Positions 1 to 10,542 of a DNA stretch of 64,000 nucleotides are shown here, one piece after another. A model generated the notes under the pieces. That model did not search any database and had not been told where the DNA came from. It worked only from the letters and a program-made list of their open reading frames with translations. Position numbers and translations under genes: made by a program. Every line of letters begins with the position of its first letter. The first letter of the stretch is position 1. Origin of the DNA: Nevskiales bacterium (GTDB lineage: Bacteria > Pseudomonadota > Gammaproteobacteria > Nevskiales > Nevskiaceae); contig JAQVDP010000002.1 of the NCBI GenBank assembly GCA_028698335.1, positions 186,001 to 250,000 of the forward strand, read 5' to 3'.

Positions 1-713
1 GATCACGCGTACAGAGCGTGTCGAACGAGCTCGCTGGCGAGCGCGTCGATATCGTGCCGTGGGACGAGAACATCGCGCAGTTTGTCATCAATGCGATGGC
101 GCCGGCCGAGGTTGAGACCATCATCGTCGACGAGGAATCGCACTCGATGACGATCGGTGTCGCCGAGGACAAGCTGGCGCAGGCAATCGGTCGTGGCGGG
201 CAGAACGTACGGCTGGCGTCGGAGCTGACGGGCTGGACGTTGAACGTCATGACGACGGCCGATGCGGAAAACAAGAAGGAAGAAGAGAACCAGTCGGTTC
301 TGCAGACCTTCATGGAAAGTCTGGACGTGGACGCTGAAGTGGCGAGCGTGCTGGTGCAAGAGGGCTTCACCACGCTCGAGGAGATCGCCTACGTCCCGAC
401 TCAGGAGCTCACCGAGATCGAGGAGTTCGACGAGGCGATCGTCGAGGAGCTGCGCAATCGTGCGCGCGACGTGCTGCTGACCAAGGCGATCGCCAAGGCG
501 GAGCAGCGTGCGCATGCGCAGCCGGCCGAAGATCTGCTGTCGATCGACGGCATGGACGAAGACACGGGCTATCAGCTGGCGGAAGTCGGGATCGCAACCT
601 GCGAGGCGCTGGCCGACCTGGCGACCGACGAGCTACTGGAGCTCCTGCCTGATTTCGGTGAAGAGCGCGCATCGTCGCTGATCATGGCTGCGCGCGCGAA
701 GGCTTACGCCTGA
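1..713 (+). CDS. nusA: Transcription factor NusA, C-terminal part (5' end outside window)
   Basis: The frame is open from the window edge, so only the last 236 residues are seen. NusA binds RNA polymerase and modulates pausing, intrinsic termination and antitermination. Visible are the end of the second KH domain with AIGRGGQNVR (visible residues 61-70) and then two acidic helix-hairpin-helix repeats (about 90-230), as in the long NusA of gammaproteobacteria that carries the AR1/AR2 repeats. The stop lies 39 bp before infB. It heads the conserved nusA-infB-rbfA-truB-rpsO-pnp series, so transcription probably enters from upstream of the window. Confidence 0.97.
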   Translation, partial: SRVQSVSNELAGERVDIVPWDENIAQFVINAMAPAEVETIIVDEESHSMTIGVAEDKLAQAIGRGGQNVRLASELTGWTLNVMTTADAENKKEEENQSVLQTFMESLDVDAEVASVLVQEGFTTLEEIAYVPTQELTEIEEFDEAIVEELRNRARDVLLTKAIAKAEQRAHAQPAEDLLSIDGMDEDTGYQLAEVGIATCEALADLATDELLELLPDFGEERASSLIMAARAKAYA

Positions 714-752
714 GTCGAAATTGCATAGAGGTTCACCCTCGGGGATGAATAG

Positions 753-3425
<2,673 letters not shown>

Positions 3426-3448
3426 GCGACACCGGGGTCGGCACGTAC

Positions 3449-3823
3449 GTGAAGGAGTATCCGCGCAAGGTTCGCCTCAACACGCAGCTGCGTGCGGAGC
3501 TCGCTGTGCTGGTGCAGACCGAGCTGTCAGACCCGCGCGTGGCCGGTGTCACCGTCACCGAGGTCGACGTGTCGCCGGATCTGCGCAACGCACGGGTTGC
3601 GGTCAGCGTACTCGGAGACGATGCGCGCCTCGCCGAAGCGGTTTCAGGCCTGAACCGCGGCGCCGGGCGTCTGCGCCGCGCGCTGGGCGCGCGACTGCGG
3701 TTGCGGTATGTCCCGAATCTGCGCTTTGTCGCCGATGTCGGGCTGCGTCAATCGGATCGCCTCAACGCACTGATCCGTGAAGCGGTCCGGCGGGACGCCG
3801 AAACGCCGTCGTCGGACGACTAG
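3449..3823 (+). CDS. rbfA: Ribosome-binding factor A
   Basis: RbfA binds the 30S subunit during 16S rRNA maturation and cold adaptation. The chosen GTG start at 3449 gives 124 residues beginning VKEYPRKVRLNTQ, the usual family start and length. The frame stays open upstream into infB, but that extension would overlap infB and has no family match. The conserved DPRV and the DVSPDLRNARVAVSVLG stretch are present. It lies 23 bp after infB and 15 bp before truB, so it is almost certainly co-transcribed with them. No strong Shine-Dalgarno sequence precedes the GTG, which suggests coupling to infB translation. Confidence 0.95.
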   Translation: MKEYPRKVRLNTQLRAELAVLVQTELSDPRVAGVTVTEVDVSPDLRNARVAVSVLGDDARLAEAVSGLNRGAGRLRRALGARLRLRYVPNLRFVADVGLRQSDRLNALIREAVRRDAETPSSDD

Positions 3824-3838
3824 GGAAGGAACCCGCCG

Positions 3839-4771
3839 GTGAGCAAACCGAGACGGCCGCGGCGGCCGGTGACCGGTATTCTGCTGCTCGACAAACCGCT
3901 CGGGCTGAGTTCCAACCAGGCCCTGCAGCAGGTCAAGCGCCTGTACCAGGCCGAAAAGGCCGGTCATACCGGGAGTCTCGATCCCCTGGCTACGGGGATG
4001 CTGCCGATCTGTCTGGGCGAGGCGACCAAGCTGTCCGGGGTTCTGCTGGACTCGGACAAGAACTATCAGGCGCGGATCCGGCTCGGTGAACGCACCGATA
4101 CCGGCGACGCTGAAGGCGAGGTGATCCAGCGCTGCGACGCGCCGATCGACCGTTCGCGGCTCGAGCGGACGCTGGCGGCCTTCCGTGGCACGATCAAGCA
4201 GGTCCCGCCGATGTATTCGGCCCTCAAGCACAAGGGCGAGCGCCTGTATGCGCTGGCACGCCAGGGCCAGGAAGTCGAGCGGTCGCCCCGCGAGGTGAAC
4301 ATTGCGCAGCTGGAGCTGACGGACTGGGCGCCGCCGGAGCTGAGCGTGTCGGTGACCTGTTCAAAGGGAACGTATATCCGGACCCTGGCCGAGGATATCG
4401 CCGCTGCCTGCGGGCAGTGCGCCCATCTGCGGGCCTTGCGGCGGACCGCCGTGGCGCCGTTCGTCGACGCGGCCATGGTTTCGATCGAACAGGTGGAGGC
4501 GGCAGCGGCCGAGGGTTTCGAGGCGCTCGATGCGTTGCTGCTGAGCCCTGCCGAGGGCCTGCGGCACTGGCCGCAACTCCGGATCGATCCGGAGCGTGCC
4601 GCATTCCTGGCGCAGGGGCAGGCGGTGCGGGTGGCGGATGTGCCGCGGGAGTGCCGCGTCGCCGTCCTCGACGAGGGCGGACGTCTGCTGGGGCTGGCGG
4701 ACAGCGGATCGGATGGGATGGTCGCGCCGCGGCGCTGGCTGCGGCAGTCCGTCCGGGATGCTTGTGGTTAG
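3839..4771 (+). CDS. truB: tRNA pseudouridine-55 synthase
   Basis: TruB makes pseudouridine 55 in the T-loop of most tRNAs. The 310-residue protein opens with ITGILLLDKPLG-type sequence, followed by HTGSLDPLATGMLP, which carries the catalytic Asp, and later KGTYIRTLAEDI. A C-terminal domain of about 70 residues follows. The start is GTG, preceded by GGGAAGGA about 8 nt upstream. It sits between rbfA and rpsO as in most gammaproteobacteria. The rpsO promoter overlaps its last codons. Confidence 0.97.
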   Translation: MSKPRRPRRPVTGILLLDKPLGLSSNQALQQVKRLYQAEKAGHTGSLDPLATGMLPICLGEATKLSGVLLDSDKNYQARIRLGERTDTGDAEGEVIQRCDAPIDRSRLERTLAAFRGTIKQVPPMYSALKHKGERLYALARQGQEVERSPREVNIAQLELTDWAPPELSVSVTCSKGTYIRTLAEDIAAACGQCAHLRALRRTAVAPFVDAAMVSIEQVEAAAAEGFEALDALLLSPAEGLRHWPQLRIDPERAAFLAQGQAVRVADVPRECRVAVLDEGGRLLGLADSGSDGMVAPRRWLRQSVRDACG

Positions 4772-4791
4772 CCTGTGGAAAACGCTAAAAT
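4762..4791 (+). promoter_or_regulatory. Probable sigma-70 promoter of rpsO
   Basis: TTGTGG (4762-4767) and TAAAAT (4786-4791) are separated by 18 bp and lie 75 bp before the rpsO start. The -10 matches consensus at five of six positions. The -35 lies inside the end of truB. E. coli has an rpsO promoter at the same place, so the call rests on both sequence and position. Confidence 0.6.
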
Positions 4792-4865
4792 GTCGGACTT
4801 TGTAAAGACCGAACAAATCAATCTTTTAGGCAGTCTAGGGGCTGCGTAATTTGGAGTTGGCAGCA

Positions 4866-5135
4866 ATGAGTTTGACGGCAGTTGACAAGGCGGACGTGGT
4901 CAAGAAGTTCGCTCGTGGAACCAATGACACGGGATCGCCGGAGGTGCAGGTTGCGCTTCTGACCGAGAGGATCAATGCGCTGACCCCGCATTTCCAGGAG
5001 CACAAGAAGGACAACCACTCGCGCCGCGGCCTGCTGAAGATGGTCAACCAGCGTCGTCAGATGCTGGACTACCTGAAGCGCAAGGACGAGACGCGTTACC
5101 TGAAGCTGATTGCAGAGCTCGGGCTGCGCCGCTAA
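4866..5135 (+). CDS. rpsO: 30S ribosomal protein S15
   Basis: S15 is a primary 16S rRNA-binding protein of the platform. The 89-residue product starts [14 protein letters not shown], contains [14 protein letters not shown] and the [23 protein letters not shown] core, and ends at LGLRR, all matching the family. The ATG at 4866 has GGAG 9-10 nt upstream. An in-frame TTG at 4851 would lie on that Shine-Dalgarno sequence and is rejected. It has its own promoter candidate at 4762-4791 and a hairpin behind it. Confidence 0.98.
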   Translation: MSLTAVDKADVVKKFARGTNDTGSPEVQVALLTERINALTPHFQEHKKDNHSRRGLLKMVNQRRQMLDYLKRKDETRYLKLIAELGLRR

Positions 5136-5177
5136 ACGCGGTCTCCCTCGCCAGCGTTGCAACTTCAGCCGGAAGAC

Positions 5178-5231
5178 CCTCAGTGAGATCCGGATCACCA
5201 TCCGGGGTTTCGCTGGGGGCTTTCGTTTGTG
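5178..5231 (+). terminator. Imperfect hairpin with T-rich tail between rpsO and pnp
   Basis: A left arm at 5178-5194 and a right arm at 5201-5218 can pair with several G-U pairs and single bulges, followed by GCTTTCGTTTG. In E. coli this interval holds the partial rpsO terminator and an RNase III-cleaved stem that controls pnp. The position suggests the same here, but the stem is imperfect and I cannot compute its stability. Confidence 0.4.
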
Positions 5232-5351
5232 CAATCGCCGGGGACATGCCGGGCAGTGTGATCGGTGAGTGCAGTCGCGCCGCCGGATCGATATAGGCGC
5301 AACGCGATCGATGCCGCTGTCCCGATACTGAACAGACAAGTGAGAACATCA

Positions 5352-7463
5352 ATGGCCATACCTGCCACACCCACCACGCCGATCCGCAAGACCTTCCGAT
5401 ACGGAAATCACAACGTCACTCTGGAAACCGGCGCCGTTGCGCGCCAGGCGACCGCTGCTGTGACGGTCAACATGGACGACACCGTCGTGTTCGTCTCGGT
5501 GGTCGGCAAGAAGGATGCGAAGCCGGATCAGGACTTCTTCCCGCTGACCGTCGACTACATGGAGAAGTTTTACGCCGGTGGCCGTATCCCCGGTGGCTTC
5601 TTCAAGCGTGAAGGGCGTCCGACCGAAAAGGAAACGCTGACCTCGCGACTGATCGACCGCCCGATTCGTCCGCTGTTCCCGGACGGTTTCTACAACGAAG
5701 TGCAGATCGTCGCGATGGTCATGTCGCTCAACCCCGAGGTTGATGGCGACATTGCTGCGATGATCGGCGCGTCGGCTGCGCTGGCCCTGTCCGGCATCCC
5801 GTTCCTCGGCCCGATCGGCGCTGCGCGTGTCGGGTACAGCAACGGCAACTATGTGCTGAATCCGACGGCGTCGGAGCTGGTGGATTCGGAACTCGACCTG
5901 GTGGTCGCGGGGACGCAGGACGCCGTCCTCATGGTCGAGTCGGAAGCCAAGATGCTTTCCGAGGCGGTGATGCTCGGCGCGGTCCTGTTCGGTCACGAGC
6001 AGATGCAGGCGGTGATCCAGGCGATCAACGAATTCGCGGCCGAGGCCGGAAAGCCGAAGTGGGAGTGGCAGGCGGCCGACAACGCCGCGGTCCGGGCGTT
6101 TGCGAAGGATTACGAAGCGCAGATCGCCGAGGCCTACACGATCACTGACAAGCAGTCGCGCTACGCCAAGCTTGGTGAAGTGCGTGCCGCCGCAGCTGCG
6201 GCGCGTCCGGAGGACGCGACGTTCAGCGAGAACCAGCTCAAGGCCGAGCTGCATGAGATCGAAGCCAAAGTGGTGCGTCACCGTATTCTCGACGGCCAGC
6301 CGCGTATCGACGGTCGTGATCGCGAGACGGTGCGTCCGCTTGCGATCTCCACCAGCGTGCTGCCGCGTGCACACGGCTCGGCGATGTTCACCCGCGGTGA
6401 GACGCAGGCGATCGCCGTTGCGACCCTGGGCACCGGCAAGGACTACCAGATCATCGACGCGATCGGTGGTGAGTGGCATGAGCACTTCATGTTCCACTAC
6501 AACTTCCCGCCGTACTGCGTCGGTGAAACCGGGCGCATGAACGCGCCGAAGCGTCGTGAGATCGGTCATGGTCGCCTCGCCAAGCGTGGCGTCGCGGCGG
6601 TGATGCCGGACCTCGACAAGGAATTCCCGTATGTGGTCCGCGTGGTGTCGGAGATCACCGAGTCCAACGGTTCGTCGTCTATGGCGTCGGTGTGCAGCGC
6701 CTGCCTCGCCCTGATGGACGCGGGTGTTCCGATCAAGGCGCCGGTTGCCGGCGTCGCGATGGGGCTGATTCTCGAGGAAGGGCGCTGGGCCGTCCTGACC
6801 GATATCCTCGGCGACGAGGACCACCTCGGCGACATGGACTTCAAGGTCGCGGGAACCTCCGAGGGCGTGACCGCGCTGCAGATGGACATCAAGATCACCG
6901 GCATCACCGGCGAGATCATGGCGCAGGCACTGCAGCAGGCCAAGGCCGCGCGTCTGCATATTCTGGGTGCGATGGGTGAGGTGCTGCCGCAGCCACGTCA
7001 GGATCTGTCGCCGCATGCGCCGCGGATCACCACGATCAAGATCCACCCTGACAAGATCCGTGAAGTGATCGGCAAGGGCGGCTCCACGATTCAGGCGATC
7101 ACCAAGGAAACCGGTACCCAGATCGATATCAGCGACGACGGCACGATCAAGATCGCCGCCGTGGACGGCGCGGCCGCGCAGGCCGCGGTCGACCGCATCA
7201 ACTCGCTGACGCGCGACGTCGAAGTCGGTGCGATCTACGAAGGCAAGGTCGCCAAGATCATGGACTTCGGCGCATTCGTCACGATCGCGCCGGGCAAGGA
7301 TGGCCTGGTGCACATCTCGCAGCTCGCCGACAAGCGCGTCGAGCGGGTCGACGAGGTGGTCAAGGAAGGCCAGATGGTCCGCGTCAAGGTGCTCGAGGTC
7401 AGCCGTGACGGCAAGATCCGCCTGTCGATGAAGGAAGCCGCCGCCGAGGCTGACGCGTCCTGA
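5352..7463 (+). CDS. pnp: Polyribonucleotide nucleotidyltransferase (PNPase)
   Basis: PNPase degrades RNA 3' to 5' with phosphate and is a degradosome component. The 703-residue protein has two RNase PH domains (about 12-230 and 325-550) joined by a helical domain, then a KH domain ([12 protein letters not shown]) and a C-terminal S1 domain ([18 protein letters not shown]). The ATG at 5352 begins [18 protein letters not shown]. Upstream in-frame codons to 5265 would add about 29 unconserved residues. The 216-bp gap after rpsO holds a hairpin that could be the autoregulatory leader site. A perfect 15-bp stem follows the stop. Confidence 0.98.
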   Translation: MAIPATPTTPIRKTFRYGNHNVTLETGAVARQATAAVTVNMDDTVVFVSVVGKKDAKPDQDFFPLTVDYMEKFYAGGRIPGGFFKREGRPTEKETLTSRLIDRPIRPLFPDGFYNEVQIVAMVMSLNPEVDGDIAAMIGASAALALSGIPFLGPIGAARVGYSNGNYVLNPTASELVDSELDLVVAGTQDAVLMVESEAKMLSEAVMLGAVLFGHEQMQAVIQAINEFAAEAGKPKWEWQAADNAAVRAFAKDYEAQIAEAYTITDKQSRYAKLGEVRAAAAAARPEDATFSENQLKAELHEIEAKVVRHRILDGQPRIDGRDRETVRPLAISTSVLPRAHGSAMFTRGETQAIAVATLGTGKDYQIIDAIGGEWHEHFMFHYNFPPYCVGETGRMNAPKRREIGHGRLAKRGVAAVMPDLDKEFPYVVRVVSEITESNGSSSMASVCSACLALMDAGVPIKAPVAGVAMGLILEEGRWAVLTDILGDEDHLGDMDFKVAGTSEGVTALQMDIKITGITGEIMAQALQQAKAARLHILGAMGEVLPQPRQDLSPHAPRITTIKIHPDKIREVIGKGGSTIQAITKETGTQIDISDDGTIKIAAVDGAAAQAAVDRINSLTRDVEVGAIYEGKVAKIMDFGAFVTIAPGKDGLVHISQLADKRVERVDEVVKEGQMVRVKVLEVSRDGKIRLSMKEAAAEADAS

Positions 7464-7471
7464 GTCGTTGA

Positions 7472-7506
7472 ACGGGTCCGGATTCTCATGCAGAATCCGG
7501 ACCCGT
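7472..7506 (+). terminator. Perfect 15-bp inverted repeat after pnp
   Basis: The arms 7472-7486 (ACGGGTCCGGATTCT) and 7492-7506 are exact reverse complements with a 5-nt loop, 9 bp after the pnp stop. The tail (ATCGTATTG) is not a clean U-run, so this may be an RNA-stabilising stem or a Rho-assisted end rather than a textbook intrinsic terminator. Confidence 0.6.
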
Positions 7507-7579
7507 ATCGTATTGACCGCGCGCGCATGACGGCGCGCGCAATCGGTCATTCCGCAGGAGTGGGGCCCGAACGACGGGC

Positions 7580-7606
7580 AAAAAAAACCCCCCGGGGGAG
7601 GGGGGG
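7580..7606 (-). terminator. C6/G6 hairpin followed by U8 on the minus strand
   Basis: Read on the minus strand, C residues (7605-7600), a 6-nt loop and G6 (7593-7588) form a stem followed by eight T residues (7587-7580). This has the form of an intrinsic terminator for leftward transcripts from phaR. Confidence 0.5.
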
Positions 7607-7615
7607 CAAAGTGCG

Positions 7616-7636
7616 AGAAAGGCGCATGGCCTTTCT
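7616..7636. repeat. Short perfect inverted repeat AGAAAGGC/GCCTTTCT
   Basis: Arms 7616-7623 and 7629-7636 are exact reverse complements around a 5-nt loop, between two terminator-like stems. The role is unknown. It could be part of a bidirectional terminator cluster. Confidence 0.5.
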
Positions 7637-7656
7637 GGAGGAGACTTGTCTGACCC

Positions 7657-7696
7657 GGTAAAGGCGCCCGGCCTTGCCGGGTTTTTCTTTACCGCT
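7657..7696 (+). terminator. Intrinsic terminator facing right, with extended symmetric arms
   Basis: CCCGG (7667-7671), a 5-nt loop and CCGGG (7677-7681) are followed by TTTTTCTTT (7682-7690). Outside this, GGTAAAG and CTTTACC are also complementary, so the element could fold on either strand. It would stop transcripts running out of pnp. Confidence 0.6.
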
Positions 7697-7741
7697 TCAT
7701 GTTGCGGTGCAGTATACGGCCAACTTACCTTGATGTCAATA

Positions 7742-7761
7742 AATTAAATAAGTATTTAATT
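7742..7761. promoter_or_regulatory. AT palindrome AATTAAATA-AG-TATTTAATT
   Basis: Two perfect 9-bp arms with a 2-bp centre sit in the most AT-rich stretch of this part of the window. Such dyads are often operator or nucleoid-protein sites. No gene starts beside it, so no target is proposed. Confidence 0.35.
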
Positions 7762-7803
7762 GCAATAAAAACAATAAGATATTAGCTCATGCGAATTCAT
7801 ATG

Positions 7804-7817
7804 TGACACAGGTGTCA
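7804..7817. promoter_or_regulatory. Dyad TGACAC-AG-GTGTCA
   Basis: This is a perfect 6-bp inverted repeat with a 2-bp centre, 8 bp before one copy of the TGTTGCACTGC motif. It looks like a regulator half-site pair. The binding protein is unknown. Confidence 0.3.
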
Positions 7818-7824
7818 TTTCAGA

Positions 7825-7835
7825 TGTTGCACTGC
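7825..7835. promoter_or_regulatory. Candidate PhaR-type operator, distal copy (TGTTGCACTGC)
   Basis: The same 11-mer occurs at 8567-8577 directly upstream of phaR. Here it extends to TTGC-N6-GCAA. PhaR proteins are known to autoregulate and to bind TGC-rich sites at phasin and phaR promoters, so both copies are candidate sites. This is inference from identity and location only. Confidence 0.35.
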
Positions 7836-7972
7836 AGCAAGCGGGGGGCGGACCATGGCGATGGCCGTCATCGCCGGGGCCGGCGGGGTGCGCAGTTGCA
7901 GCCGCGCCCCGGGCAGGGCCGGCACATGTCAGTCCCCGGGCCGAGCACATCGGCGCGGGGCGGCGCGAGGGT

Positions 7973-8545
7973 TCAGTCCTCTGAGCGCGGCGGGGTTGTG
8001 GAAGTGGAGGGTGCCGATTTGGGAGGCGAATCGCTGGTCGCACCGCCGGCCTCCTCTTCGTCCATTCCGGCGCGGCGCTTGATGGTCTTCGCGGTCGTCG
8101 ACAGGTTGTGCAGGAATTCGCGCCGTACCGAGCGCCAGATCGGTACCTGTTTCTCGGCCAGTTCCTTGAGGGTGTGGATCGGTTGCTGGGCCTGACCCAG
8201 CAGGTCGCGCAGCTGTTCGGTGAAGCTGTGCTGCTGCTCCTGGAACAGCTGGGCGGACAGTTCGAGGTAGCGGCCGACGCTGCTCTGCATCGGGTCACCG
8301 TAGAAGCGGATGATCGATCGCAGCAGGTCGGCCGTGAAGATCGGGTCGCCACCTTCTTCCTGCTCGGCAATGACCTGCAGCAGGATGCTCCGGGTGATGT
8401 CCTCGTGGCTCCGCTTGTCCTCGACGCGGAACGCGACATCCTGCAACACCAGCTTGCGAATCTCCTCGAGCGTGATGTAACGACTGATGTGCGTATCGTA
8501 CAGGCGCCGGTTCGGATACTTCTTGATGATGCGGACGTCGGACAT
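7973..8545 (-). CDS. phaR: Polyhydroxyalkanoate synthesis repressor PhaR
   Basis: PhaR is a DNA- and granule-binding repressor that couples phasin expression to polyhydroxyalkanoate granules. The 190-residue protein opens with RIIKKYPNRRLYDTHISRYIT, the hallmark of the PHB accumulation regulatory N-terminal domain (about 1-62). The PHB_acc domain follows, with DLLRSIIRFYGDPMQ, and the tail is Ser/Pro/Thr-rich. No pha biosynthesis gene is in the window, so its targets lie elsewhere. Upstream are a 14-bp AATTC/GAATT dyad and TGTTGCACTGC, likely autoregulatory. It is preceded by gluQ on the same strand, 58 bp away. Confidence 0.93.
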   Translation of the reverse strand: MSDVRIIKKYPNRRLYDTHISRYITLEEIRKLVLQDVAFRVEDKRSHEDITRSILLQVIAEQEEGGDPIFTADLLRSIIRFYGDPMQSSVGRYLELSAQLFQEQQHSFTEQLRDLLGQAQQPIHTLKELAEKQVPIWRSVRREFLHNLSTTAKTIKRRAGMDEEEAGGATSDSPPKSAPSTSTTPPRSED

Positions 8546-8553
8546 AAGAGCCT

Positions 8554-8577
8554 AATTCGTATGAATTGTTGCACTGC
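8554..8577 (-). promoter_or_regulatory. phaR promoter/operator region
   Basis: Just upstream of the phaR ATG lie AATTC-GTAT-GAATT (8554-8567) and TGTTGCACTGC (8567-8577), the latter repeated at 7825-7835. The spacing to the start (9-32 bp) suits repression of its own promoter. A clear -10/-35 pair is not evident. Confidence 0.4.
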
Positions 8578-8603
8578 GATGGGTGCCCGGCATCATGCCA
8601 GAA

Positions 8604-9533
8604 CTAGAGGCGGGGCTCTACCTGCAGCTCGGATGCCCGAGGCACGCTGGCCGGCTGCCAGTGCGGCACGGCCCAGTCGATCCATTCCTTCGGCGTTGCT
8701 CCGGTCAGCGCGTCCGGGGGCTGTTGCCCGAGCAGTTGCAGACAATGCTGCAGGTTGCGCGAGGCGTTTGCTGCGTCGATCGGTGCAGCGTGGTTCTGCT
8801 TCGAGAGCTTGCGGCCGCTGTGATCGATGAGCAGGGGCAGATGAAGGTATCGGGGTCTGGGGACGTTCATCAACGCCATCAGGTGCAGCTGGCGAAAGCT
8901 TGATCCCAGCAGGTCGGCGCCACGGACGACGTCGGTGATGCCCATCAGCGTCTCGTCCACTGCGCACGCCAGTTGGTAACCGACGATGCCGTCCGCCCGG
9001 CGCAGCACAAAGTCGCCGACCTCCGGACCGAGGCTGCGACAGACCCGGCCCTGCAACCCGTCGTCAAAGCACAGGCATCCACAGTCGACGCGCAGGCGTA
9101 GGGCGTGTCCGTCGGCAGGGAGACGCAGCTCGCGGCAATGGCCGTCATAGACGGGGCCGTCCGGGCCGGGATGGCTGCGCGCTTTCAGCAGCATCCGGGT
9201 GCAGGCGCAGGCGTATGTCAGTCCCCGCGCCGACAGCGTCTCGATCGCTTCCTGGTATCGCGCCAGATGTTGCGTCTGCAACACCGCGGATTCGTCCCAG
9301 GTCAATGCGTGTGCCTCGAGCTGGCGCATGATCGTGTCGCCCGCGCCGGGTACGCACCGGGGGGTGTCGAGGTCGTCGATACGAAGCAGCCAGTGGCCTC
9401 CCGCGGCCTTGGCATGAAGATAGCTTGCCAGGGCGGTGAGCAGCGATCCGAGGTGCAGCGGTCCGCTGGGTGTCGGCGCAAAGCGCCCGCGGTGGAGCTT
9501 CCCCGGTGAGTCTGCGCAGTGGGGCGTCGTCAT
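8604..9533 (-). CDS. gluQ: Glutamyl-Q tRNA(Asp) synthetase
   Basis: GluQRS is a GluRS paralogue without an anticodon-binding domain. It attaches glutamate to queuosine in tRNA(Asp). The 309-residue protein shows GRFAPTPSGPLHLGS (signature 1), a zinc-binding region with CAC and a later Tyr/Cys pair (YDGHC), and KLSKQ in place of KMSKS. Length fits the family. In many gammaproteobacteria it follows dksA, whereas here it precedes phaR. QueF (16026-16448), which feeds queuosine synthesis, is also in the window. Confidence 0.95.
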   Translation of the reverse strand: MTTPHCADSPGKLHRGRFAPTPSGPLHLGSLLTALASYLHAKAAGGHWLLRIDDLDTPRCVPGAGDTIMRQLEAHALTWDESAVLQTQHLARYQEAIETLSARGLTYACACTRMLLKARSHPGPDGPVYDGHCRELRLPADGHALRLRVDCGCLCFDDGLQGRVCRSLGPEVGDFVLRRADGIVGYQLACAVDETLMGITDVVRGADLLGSSFRQLHLMALMNVPRPRYLHLPLLIDHSGRKLSKQNHAAPIDAANASRNLQHCLQLLGQQPPDALTGATPKEWIDWAVPHWQPASVPRASELQVEPRL

Positions 9534-9667
9534 CGTGGCGTGTCGCAGTTCACAGCGTCATTGATGCAGCGTGCTACATTAACTCCCATCGCTAACGTCA
9601 TGAGTCCGTGAGGAATGGAACCTGAGGAGCCTTGCCCTGCGACGATTCGCCATCGAGGGTGCGGAGC

Positions 9668-10465
9668 GTGAGTTTGCAGGCGATTCTGTTTGACGTCGAC
9701 GGGACCCTCGCCGACACCGAAGCGCTGGGCCATCGGCCGGCCTACAACCGGGCTTTCCGCAAGCTCGGTCTGGAATTCCGCTGGGGCCCCAAGCTGTACC
9801 GCAGGCTGCTGAAGCTGCCCGGCGGGCGCGAGCGCCTCAGGTACTACGTGACCCACTACCAGCCCGATCTGGGTGAGCAGCAGGCCGAGGTCGATACCAA
9901 TCTCGACGCCTGGGTCGCGAAGGTGCACGAGCTCAAGTCGAAGTATTTCAGGCGGCGCATGCGCCAGGGACGGGTGCCGCTGCGGCCGGGCATTGCCCGG
10001 ATTATCCGTGACGCACGGTCCCAGGGCGTGCGCGTGGCGATCGTGACCAACGCGAGCCTGAAGACGCTCAAGCCCGTGCTCAGGTATTGCCTGGGGCCGG
10101 AGCTGGCACGCGAGATCACCGTGATTGCCAGCGGCGAGGAAGTCGCGCACAAGAAGCCTGCGCCCGATCTGTATCAACTCGCGATGCAGCGGCTTGGCGT
10201 CAGCACGCAGGACTGCGTGGCGCTGGAAGATTCCGAAATGGGGCTCAAGGCCGCGACCGCCGCCGGTGTTGCGGCCGTGGTGACGGTCAACAGCGACACC
10301 CTGGAACAGGATTTCAGCTCGGCCCAGCTCGTGGTCAGCAGCCTCGGCGAGCCGGGGGCGCCCGCAGCGGTGCTCAAGGGCAAGCTGCTGGGGCATCCGT
10401 GGGTGACCATCGACAGTCTGCGCCGGATCAACGCCGAGGCTGGCGCGGTGGCGCACGCGGCCTGA
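9668..10465 (+). CDS. HAD-superfamily phosphatase, CbbY-like
   Basis: The 265-residue protein has HAD motif I DVDGTLADTE near the N terminus, motif II around TNAS, motif III Lys in AHKKPAPD, and motif IV EDSEMGLKAA. This arrangement, with a large helical cap after motif I, is that of CbbY/beta-phosphoglucomutase-like phosphatases. CbbY dephosphorylates xylulose-1,5-bisphosphate in Calvin-cycle bacteria, but no cbb genes are near, so the substrate is unassigned. GTG at 9668 follows GCGGAG. An upstream TTG at 9632 would add 12 unconserved residues. It precedes the ether-lipid-like cluster by 77 bp. Confidence 0.85.
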   Translation: MSLQAILFDVDGTLADTEALGHRPAYNRAFRKLGLEFRWGPKLYRRLLKLPGGRERLRYYVTHYQPDLGEQQAEVDTNLDAWVAKVHELKSKYFRRRMRQGRVPLRPGIARIIRDARSQGVRVAIVTNASLKTLKPVLRYCLGPELAREITVIASGEEVAHKKPAPDLYQLAMQRLGVSTQDCVALEDSEMGLKAATAAGVAAVVTVNSDTLEQDFSSAQLVVSSLGEPGAPAAVLKGKLLGHPWVTIDSLRRINAEAGAVAHAA

Positions 10466-10507
10466 GTGCCTGGCATCCGCGGTCAAGTTGCCGTCCTCGT
10501 GGCGCCC

Positions 10508-10513
10508 TATACT
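10508..10513 (+). promoter_or_regulatory. Candidate -10 (TATACT) of the alkyl-DHAP-synthase-like cluster
   Basis: TATACT lies 29 bp before the GTG start at 10543, with GGGAGA as ribosome binding site between. The nearest -35-like hexamer (TTGCCG, 10488-10493) is only 14 bp away, so the -35 is weak or activator-dependent. Confidence 0.35.
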
Positions 10514-10542
10514 CTCCGCAGCCAGATACAGGGAGAACGGGC

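Larger units (their letters stand above)
7507..7972. other. Non-coding interval between pnp and phaR, rich in hairpins and AT
   Basis: No frame here has a credible start and codon pattern. From left to right it holds a run A8-C6-G5-A-G7 (7580-7606), an 8-bp stem (7616-7636), a CCCGG/CCGGG stem with T-run (7667-7690), an AT-rich stretch (about 7725-7800) with a 20-bp palindrome (7742-7761), the dyad TGACAC-AG-GTGTCA (7804-7817), and TGTTGCACTGC (7825-7835). The rest up to the phaR stop is GC-rich without obvious structure. The genes on both sides converge on it, so terminators are expected, but the AT-rich palindromes look like protein-binding sites. Confidence 0.6.

Noticed and set aside
5349-7550. 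733-codon minus-strand frame opposite pnp
   Set aside because: Antisense shadow of pnp with His/Asp/Arg-rich composition and no ribosome binding site.
7803-8195. Plus-strand frame opposite the 3' part of phaR
   Set aside because: Composition and position indicate an antisense shadow. No ribosome binding site and no similarity.
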